This document shows positions 1-5,772 of a stretch of 5,772 nucleotides of DNA, piece after piece; within the stretch, counting starts at the first letter, position 1, and each line of letters begins with the position of its first letter. Origin of the DNA: JAFKKS01 sp039808325. GTDB taxonomy: Bacteria; Pseudomonadota; Alphaproteobacteria; Rhizobiales; Xanthobacteraceae. The DNA lies in assembly GCA_039808325.1 (NCBI GenBank), contig JBDHSU010000186.1, positions 1 through 5,772 on the forward strand, in the 5' to 3' direction. The position numbers and the translations under genes were made by a program. Below the pieces are notes generated by a model that ran no database searches, had not been told where the DNA came from, and worked only from the letters and a program-made list of their open reading frames with translations.

Positions 1-1
1 G

Positions 2-82
2 CCTCACGCAGGCATCGGTGATAACGTCCCCATCAGCCGCCTCGGCCTACACGAGGACAACCTGTTGAGGCTCCACACCTAG
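2..82 (+). CDS. 3' end of a convergent gene, probably an IS481-type transposase
   Basis: Reading frame 2 is open from the left edge to a TAG stop at 80-82 and encodes 26 residues that begin PHAGIGDNVPISRLGL and end in NLLRLHT. No other frame on either strand stays open across this stretch, and about four in five codons end in G or C, as expected for a real gene in GC-rich DNA. The pattern PHxGIG followed by PISRLGL and a short tail ending in LRLHT resembles the C-terminus of IS481-family transposases, where an RPH motif close to the last acidic catalytic residue precedes P-x-x-RL. The catalytic DDE residues lie outside the window, so the family call rests on memory of a short tail and is tentative. 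That it is the end of a convergent protein-coding gene is more secure than its identity. Confidence 0.5.
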   Translation, partial: PHAGIGDNVPISRLGLHEDNLLRLHT

Positions 83-117
83 AGCATGATCCGATTCAAT
101 TTGGGCGGATCATTCTC
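82..117. repeat. GAGCATGATCCG palindrome, possible bidirectional terminator
   Basis: The arms at 82-93 (GAGCATGATCCG) and 106-117 (CGGATCATTCTC) are complementary at 11 of 12 positions around a 12-base loop. The palindrome fills most of the 41 bases between two convergent stop codons and shares its first base with the TAG stop of the left gene. Sequences starting GAGCATGATCC with a matching inverted arm are common dispersed palindromes in Hyphomicrobiales genomes (family knowledge from memory). A hairpin here could end transcription from both sides. There is no U-run after the arms, so simple intrinsic termination is not assured. Confidence 0.6.
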
Positions 118-123
118 CAGGAC

Positions 124-999
124 TCACATCTTCGCTTGCACCGCGTAGTCGGCAATGAAGCGCGGCAGCGCGAACGCCGCGACGTGAACCTCCGGCGTCC
201 AGTATTTCGTTTGGAACGCGCCGGCGGCGGCATAGCGCGCGGCGATTTCGTCGCGCGACGTCTGGCGAAGCGCCGCATCGTCCGTCGCCCATCCCATAGC
301 CATATGTCCGCCGATATAGGTCGGAATCGCCGCGACGTAACAAGTTGCGTCCGCAAACAACGCGTTGAAGTCACGGAGCGACGAGACGAGTTCGTCGGCT
401 TGGAAAAACGGCACGCCGTTCTGCGTCACCAGCACTCCGCCGGCGGCGAGACTGCGGCGGCACGCTGCGTAGAACGCGCGCGTGAACAGCACGGCGCCAG
501 GGCCGTGCGGATCGGTCGAATCGACGATGATCGCATCGAAGCGCCGGTCCGTCTCCGCGACGTATTTCATGCCATCGGCGATGATGCATTCGAAGCGCGC
601 GTCGGCAAAAACCGGACCGGTGAACTCGGGGAAATGCGTCTTGGCGAAATCGATGACGGACGCGTCGATCTCGACCTGCGTGACGCTGACGACCGCTTTG
701 TGCTTGAGCACCTCTTCGGCAATGCCGCAGTCGCCGCCGCCGATGATGAGGATGTGGCGCGCGGCCCCGTGCCCCAGGATCGGCACATGCGTCATCATCT
801 CGTGGTAGATGAACTCGTCGTGCGTCGTCACCTGCGTCGCGCCGTCGAGCATCAATATCTTCCCGAAGTGCCGATTCTCGAACAGCACCAGGTCCTGGTG
901 CTCGGTCTTCTCTTCGAACAGAACACGATCCGCCGCGAAGCTTAACCGCACACCTAACGGCTCGAGCAGCGTCTCGGAAATCCAGCGTTTGGGGGACAT
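124..999 (-). CDS. speE: Spermidine synthase (polyamine aminopropyltransferase)
   Basis: SpeE transfers the aminopropyl group of decarboxylated S-adenosylmethionine to putrescine, giving spermidine and methylthioadenosine in the cytosol. The 291-residue product has the usual family length of about 280-290. An N-terminal beta domain carries LDGATQ (51-56) and DEFIYHEM (61-68). The Rossmann-like methyltransferase fold follows, with IIGGGDCG (85-92), the acidic VEID (109-112) that should bind the nucleoside ribose, and VDSTDPHGPG (159-168), where D160 matches the catalytic aspartate. QNGVPFFQ (193-200) and YWTPEVHVAAFALPRF (266-281) complete the signature. I start at the ATG at 997-999, giving MSPKRW, because the first 21 residues of the longer frame are read from an inverted-repeat element. 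A weak GGAAG (1004-1008) lies 4 bases upstream. One oddity is that the usual GGGDGG reads GGGDCG. It lies downstream of speD on the same strand. The function is close to certain. Confidence 0.96.
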   Translation of the reverse strand: MSPKRWISETLLEPLGVRLSFAADRVLFEEKTEHQDLVLFENRHFGKILMLDGATQVTTHDEFIYHEMMTHVPILGHGAARHILIIGGGDCGIAEEVLKHKAVVSVTQVEIDASVIDFAKTHFPEFTGPVFADARFECIIADGMKYVAETDRRFDAIIVDSTDPHGPGAVLFTRAFYAACRRSLAAGGVLVTQNGVPFFQADELVSSLRDFNALFADATCYVAAIPTYIGGHMAMGWATDDAALRQTSRDEIAARYAAAGAFQTKYWTPEVHVAAFALPRFIADYAVQAKM

Positions 1000-1020
1000 G
1001 GCGCTTCCATATATTGCGCT

Positions 1021-1122
1021 GTCATGCCCGCGCAGGCGGGGCATCCCGTACTCACAGTCCACGCGATCGAGATTGAACCGATGGATCGGCGAATACCGGA
1101 CCCCCGCTTTCGCGGGGATGAC
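1021..1122. repeat. 102-base element with terminal inverted repeats
   Basis: The left end (1021-1052, GTCATGCCCGCGCAGGCGGG onward) and the reverse complement of the right end (1092-1122, GTCATCCCCGCGAAAGCGGG onward) match at roughly 25 of 32 positions with one gap. Both outer ends are GTCAT/ATGAC. Each terminal repeat is itself a hairpin: on the minus strand the right one is CCCCGC-GAAA-GCGGGG with a GNRA-type loop, and the left one has an 8-bp stem with one bulge and a CTGC loop. The middle adds CGATC/GATCG arms. No obvious target duplication flanks it and it encodes nothing. It looks like a dispersed palindromic or MITE-like element lodged between speD and speE. It would be transcribed in a speD-speE message and could affect termination, processing or stability there. 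Confidence 0.75.
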
Positions 1123-1137
1123 ACGGTCGTGAATGCT

Positions 1138-1617
1138 TTACGCGCCCTGCCCGCGCAGCAGTTCGCTCACGGCGATATTTTTCGGCAGGAACGCTTCGCG
1201 CAGCACCGGGATGCATGCATCCGGATTGGCGTCGCCGCACATGAAGATATCGAGCGCGGCATAACCGTTCTCCGGCCATGTATGGATGGAGATGTGGCTT
1301 TCGGCCAACACCGCGACACCCGACACGCCGCCATTCGGCTCGAAATGGTGGAGATGGATATGCAGCAACGTGGCCTTCGCCTCGTCGACGGCGCGACGCA
1401 GCGTCGTCTCGATGTGATCGATGTCATCGAGCCGCTCGGCGTCATAGAGATCCACGATGAGATGCGCACCCGCGCACCGCACCCCGTTCCTCACCACGAA
1501 ATGGTCGTTACGCTCCTCAGCCTGAGCCGATGATGCGGCGACCGCGATATCTTCCTTTCGGGCGGTACTTGGAGTTCCCAAGCCCGTCGCCAATTGGAAG
1601 AGGGCGTTTTGGCGCAT
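1138..1617 (-). CDS. speD: S-adenosylmethionine decarboxylase proenzyme (prokaryotic class, pyruvoyl enzyme)
   Basis: The enzyme removes the carboxyl group of S-adenosylmethionine to make the aminopropyl donor used by SpeE. The proenzyme cleaves itself between E106 and S107 in VAVLAESHISIHTWPE (101-116), and S107 becomes the pyruvoyl cofactor. H112 and C127 (in FMCG) lie 5 and 20 residues after S107, the same spacing as Ser63, His68 and Cys83 of the Thermotoga maritima enzyme. The 159-residue protein has about 48 residues before the conserved core (AGAHLIVDLY, 49-58), more than the short thermophile form. I chose the ATG at 1615-1617 because GGGGAGG (1623-1629) lies 5 bases upstream. A longer frame from 1734 would start inside the apparent promoter -10 box and read through palindromic leader DNA. 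speE follows 138 bases downstream on the same strand, so both steps to spermidine are adjacent. Confidence 0.96.
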   Translation of the reverse strand: MRQNALFQLATGLGTPSTARKEDIAVAASSAQAEERNDHFVVRNGVRCAGAHLIVDLYDAERLDDIDHIETTLRRAVDEAKATLLHIHLHHFEPNGGVSGVAVLAESHISIHTWPENGYAALDIFMCGDANPDACIPVLREAFLPKNIAVSELLRGQGA

Positions 1618-1722
1618 GCCGTCCTCCCCAACCAGAGATCGAAGCCAGGTGGCCGGCACGCCGGCCCCACGGATAACGAAACGCCGCCGGACCAGATCCT
1701 GAACTCGGACTGCCCCAAGCGG
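1618..1722 (-). promoter_or_regulatory. Structured 5' leader of speD
   Basis: About 105 bases separate the predicted speD transcription start from its ATG. They contain GGCCGG-CGTG-CCGGCC (1651-1666), a perfect 6-bp stem with a 4-base loop, and end in the strong ribosome site GGGGAGG (1623-1629). A second short stem, CTGCC/GGCAG (1710-1725), overlaps the predicted start of transcription. No match to a known S-adenosylmethionine or polyamine riboswitch is recognised. A regulatory role is inferred only from leader length and hairpins. Confidence 0.3.
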
Positions 1723-1729
1723 CAGGCCC

Positions 1730-1758
1730 CACATAGGCGCTACGTTCCTCTAGCGCAA
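1730..1758 (-). promoter_or_regulatory. Candidate housekeeping promoter of speD
   Basis: On the minus strand a -35 box TTGCGC (1753-1758) and a -10 box TATGTG (1730-1735) are separated by exactly 17 bases. Transcription would begin near 1723. This would let speD be expressed independently of the malic enzyme gene, whose stop lies about 100 bases upstream. Both boxes are imperfect, but alphaproteobacterial promoters often are. Confidence 0.5.
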
Positions 1759-1801
1759 GAAGAATCTGCACCGGACCGCGGCCGTGGCGAACCCGCGGAT
1801 T

Positions 1802-1839
1802 CGAGGCGAAGCCGCGCGCGGTCGCCACCGTCCGCCTCG
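1802..1839 (-). terminator. Inverted repeat after the malic enzyme gene, possible terminator
   Basis: The outer arms CGAGGCG (1802-1808) and CGCCTCG (1833-1839) are perfectly complementary and enclose an inner hairpin CGGT-GGCG-ACCG on the minus strand (1819-1830). The structure starts 15 bases after the malic enzyme stop codon and sits before the speD promoter, where a terminator is expected. No U-run follows, so it could instead be a 3' stabilising stem or chance pairing in GC-rich DNA. Confidence 0.35.
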
Positions 1840-1854
1840 GCGCGGCAGGGGAAC

Positions 1855-4158
<2,304 letters not shown>

Positions 4159-4256
4159 TGGCCCCCCACTTTCGCACCGACTTTAGCCGGTTCGTGGAGG
4201 AATCGCAGCCTTTTCTATCTCACGGCTGACTTGTCCAACCTGCTGTTATTGACCGG

Positions 4257-4276
4257 AAAAGCCTGCGCGATCAGGC
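4257..4276 (-). terminator. Weak intrinsic terminator overlapping a stop codon
   Basis: On the minus strand the stem GCCTG/CAGGC (4272-4276 and 4261-4265) encloses a 6-base loop and is followed directly by TTTT (4257-4260). The TGA stop of the 100-residue gene lies inside the hairpin. The stem has only 5 pairs and the T-run is short, so termination would be partial at best. It is the clearest hairpin-plus-T-run seen between the genes. Confidence 0.35.
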
Positions 4277-4573
4277 GCCATTGTCGGCGGCCACCGTCGG
4301 CCGAAACGGCGCCTTGGCGGCCGGCGCCGCCGACGGCGAAGCAACCTCCGGCAGGCCGTTCGCGGCGGCCCGATCCTGCGGCTTGCGGCGGCCCATCGTC
4401 CAATTGTGCGTCATGCGTACTTCCGGATTGGGCACCGTCCAGCAAGCGCCGTCGGCGTCCATGAATACCACCCAAAGCAGCGCGCCTTCCTGCCCATAGT
4501 CGATGACGAAATGCGCCCAGCCCGACCCTTTCGAGGTTTCGAGCGGCAAAGGCGGGTTGAGCTGCAACATCAT
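4271..4573 (-). CDS. Conserved small protein of unknown function
   Basis: The product has 100 residues and no signal peptide or membrane segment. The first 62 residues look like a compact domain: NPPLPLETSKGSGWAHFVID (6-25), a hydrophobic strand-like LLWVVFMDADGACWTVPNPE (32-51), then R53, N57 and GRRK (61-64). I recall similar small proteins in Hyphomicrobiales and in some phages, with the pattern NPPxP, KGxG, IDYGxE, W, NPxxR, but no function is known to me. The remaining tail (about 69-100) is rich in Ala and Pro and probably disordered. Two ATG codons are in tandem; the first (4571-4573) lies 8 bases after GGAG (4582-4585 on the opposite strand) and is preferred. The gene stands alone between aspS and the malic enzyme gene, with gaps over 100 bases on both sides. 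The good ribosome site and domain-like pattern support a real gene. Confidence 0.78.
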   Translation of the reverse strand: MMLQLNPPLPLETSKGSGWAHFVIDYGQEGALLWVVFMDADGACWTVPNPEVRMTHNWTMGRRKPQDRAAANGLPEVASPSAAPAAKAPFRPTVAADNGA

Positions 4574-4693
4574 GAAGAAATCTCCGGAATGGGCTGCCGG
4601 ATTAACGGCCAGCCCATCGCGGAGTTCCTTTGGACCCCCGACCCATTATGATTGATGCACGCGTTGGTTGCCCGGGCCGTGCCCGAACAGCGC
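4574..4693 (-). other. Gap after aspS with two inverted repeats
   Basis: Two small stems lie in this 120-base gap. The first, CGGGC-ACG-GCCCG on the minus strand (4673-4685), starts 8 bases after the aspS stop and lacks a T-run. The second, GGGCTGGCCG paired with CGGCAGCCC (4591-4615, 9 pairs with one bulge), ends 5 bases before the GGAG ribosome site of the small downstream gene. A CATAAT box (4645-4650) resembles a -10 element, but no fitting -35 is seen 16-18 bases upstream. Whether the small gene has its own promoter is open. Confidence 0.35.
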
Positions 4694-5772
4694 TTACTTC
4701 GACGGCAAATTGAGCCGGATATGCAGTTCGCGGAGTTGCTTCGCTGTCACCTCCGACGGCGCCCCCATCAGCAAATCCTCGGCGCGCTGATTCATCGGAT
4801 AGAGCACGACTTCGCGCAGGTTCTCCTCCCCCGCCAGCAGCATGACGATGCGGTCGATGCCGGGCGCGATACCGCCGTGCGGCGGCGCCCCATAGGTCAA
4901 CGCGCGCAGCATGCCGCCGAACTTCGCCTCCAGCACTTCTTCCGGATAGCCGGCGATGGCGAAAGCCTTGCGCATCACGTCGGGGCGGTGATTGCGGATC
5001 GCGCCCGACGATAGTTCCGTGCCGTTGCAGACGATATCGTACTGGATCGCCTTGATGCCGAGGATCGTGTCCTTGTCGCTCGCGTCGAGCTTGAGGAAAT
5101 CCTCGATCGGGAAATTCGGCATCGAGAACGGATTGTGGGAGAAATCGATCTTCTTCTCCTCCTCGCTCCACTCGAACATCGGGAAATCGACGATCCAGCA
5201 GAACTCGAAGCGGTCCTGCGCGATCAGTCCGAGCTCCTCGCCGACCTTCGTGCGCGCGGCGCCCGCGAACTTGTAGAAGGCATCCGGCTTGCCGGCGACG
5301 AAGAAGCAGGCGTCGCCGACGCGCAGCCCGAGTTGGTCGGCGACCTGCCTGGTGCGCTCGGGGCCAATGTTCTTGGCAAGCGGCCCCGCGCCGCCCTCCT
5401 CGCCCTCGCGCCAGAAGATGTAGCCGAGACCGGGCTGGCCTTCACCTTGCGCCCACGCGTTCATGCGGTCGCAGAAAGCGCGATTGCCGCCCTTCGGAGC
5501 GGGGATCGCCCACACCTGCGCCTTCGGGTCTCCACCGAGAATATTGGCGAACACCTTGAAGCCGGAGCCGCGGAACGCCTCGCTGACGTCCTGCATCTCG
5601 ATGGGGTTCCGCAGGTCCGGCTTATCCGTTCCGTATTTGCGGATCGCCTCGGCATACGGGATCAGCGGGAACTTCTGCGTCACCGGCTTGCCACCGGCGA
5701 ACTCCTCGAACACGCCGCGCATCACCGGCTCGACCGCGTCGAACACGTCCTGCTGCGTGACGAAACTCATCT
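4694..5772 (-). CDS. aspS: Aspartyl-tRNA synthetase, C-terminal part (5' end outside the window)
   Basis: AspRS attaches aspartate to tRNA-Asp in the cytosol. Only the last 359 or so codons are present. The family is about 590 residues long, so roughly 230 residues are missing, including the anticodon-binding domain and class II motifs 1 and 2. The frame continues past the right edge, so the ATG at 5768-5770 is internal (the family reads EMSFVTQ here). Counting from that methionine, YGTDKPDLRNP (46-56) is part of the catalytic core and about 60-185 is the GAD domain inserted in bacterial AspRS. FPMFEW (196-201), HNPFSMP (212-218) and YDIVCNGTELSSGAIRNH (244-261) are substrate-pocket blocks. 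GGIAPGIDRIVMLL (299-312) is motif 3, with R307 contacting ATP. Many alphaproteobacteria lack AsnRS and use a non-discriminating AspRS with GatCAB, but the deciding anticodon-domain residues are outside the window. Confidence 0.97.
   Translation of the reverse strand, partial: MSFVTQQDVFDAVEPVMRGVFEEFAGGKPVTQKFPLIPYAEAIRKYGTDKPDLRNPIEMQDVSEAFRGSGFKVFANILGGDPKAQVWAIPAPKGGNRAFCDRMNAWAQGEGQPGLGYIFWREGEEGGAGPLAKNIGPERTRQVADQLGLRVGDACFFVAGKPDAFYKFAGAARTKVGEELGLIAQDRFEFCWIVDFPMFEWSEEEKKIDFSHNPFSMPNFPIEDFLKLDASDKDTILGIKAIQYDIVCNGTELSSGAIRNHRPDVMRKAFAIAGYPEEVLEAKFGGMLRALTYGAPPHGGIAPGIDRIVMLLAGEENLREVVLYPMNQRAEDLLMGAPSEVTAKQLRELHIRLNLPSK

Noticed and set aside
1000..1062. Upstream ATG that would lengthen SpeE by 21 residues
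   Set aside because: The extra codons lie largely in the inverted-repeat element, and the family N-terminus begins around MSPKRWISETL.
1021..1122. CRISPR-like or tandem repeat unit
   Set aside because: The two similar blocks are inverted, not direct, and occur only once each, so they are terminal inverted repeats of one element.
1618..1734. Upstream ATG that would lengthen SpeD by 39 residues
   Set aside because: That ATG overlaps the predicted -10 box and has no ribosome site, while the ATG at 1617 has a strong one.
4159..4270. Possible promoter for the malic enzyme gene (TTGGAC at 4233-4238 on the minus strand)
   Set aside because: No convincing -10 box lies 16-18 bases downstream; the nearest A/T-rich hexamer is too close.
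4602..4646. 14-codon open frame (MGRGSKG...) upstream of the small gene, a possible leader peptide
   Set aside because: It has no ribosome site and no run of regulatory codons, and it ends inside the stem at 4591-4615 by chance.

Overview
The window is a GC-rich stretch that fits an alphaproteobacterium, most likely of the Hyphomicrobiales (Rhizobiales). The evidence is a malic enzyme fused to a phosphotransacetylase-like domain, AspRS and polyamine proteins of alphaproteobacterial appearance, and a palindromic 'GAGCATGATCCG' repeat of the kind scattered through rhizobial genomes. The taxon is inferred, because no marker gene for fine placement is present.

Layout, left to right. Positions 2-82 (+) hold the last 26 codons of a gene that enters from the left; its ending resembles the C-terminus of an IS481-type transposase. 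A 36-base palindrome (82-117) fills the gap to speE. All five other genes lie on the minus strand, so transcription runs from right to left: aspS (4694-5772, 5' end outside the window), a 100-residue protein of unknown function (4271-4573), a malic enzyme of the maeB/tme/dme type (1855-4158), speD (1138-1617) and speE (124-999). The gaps between them are 120, 112, 237 and 138 bases, so this need not be one tight operon. speD appears to have its own promoter (1730-1758) and a leader of about 100 bases.

How the genes work together. SpeD decarboxylates S-adenosylmethionine, and SpeE moves the resulting aminopropyl group onto putrescine to give spermidine, so the left third is a two-gene spermidine unit. 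A 102-base element with terminal inverted repeats (1021-1122) sits between the two genes. The malic enzyme turns malate into pyruvate and CO2 with formation of a reduced nicotinamide cofactor. AspS charges tRNA-Asp and may also charge tRNA-Asn. The metabolic link between these three functions is not obvious.

I found no clear new multi-gene system. The most notable non-coding signals are the inverted-repeat element inside the spermidine unit, the structured speD leader, and the possible insertion-sequence end that meets the speE stop codon.
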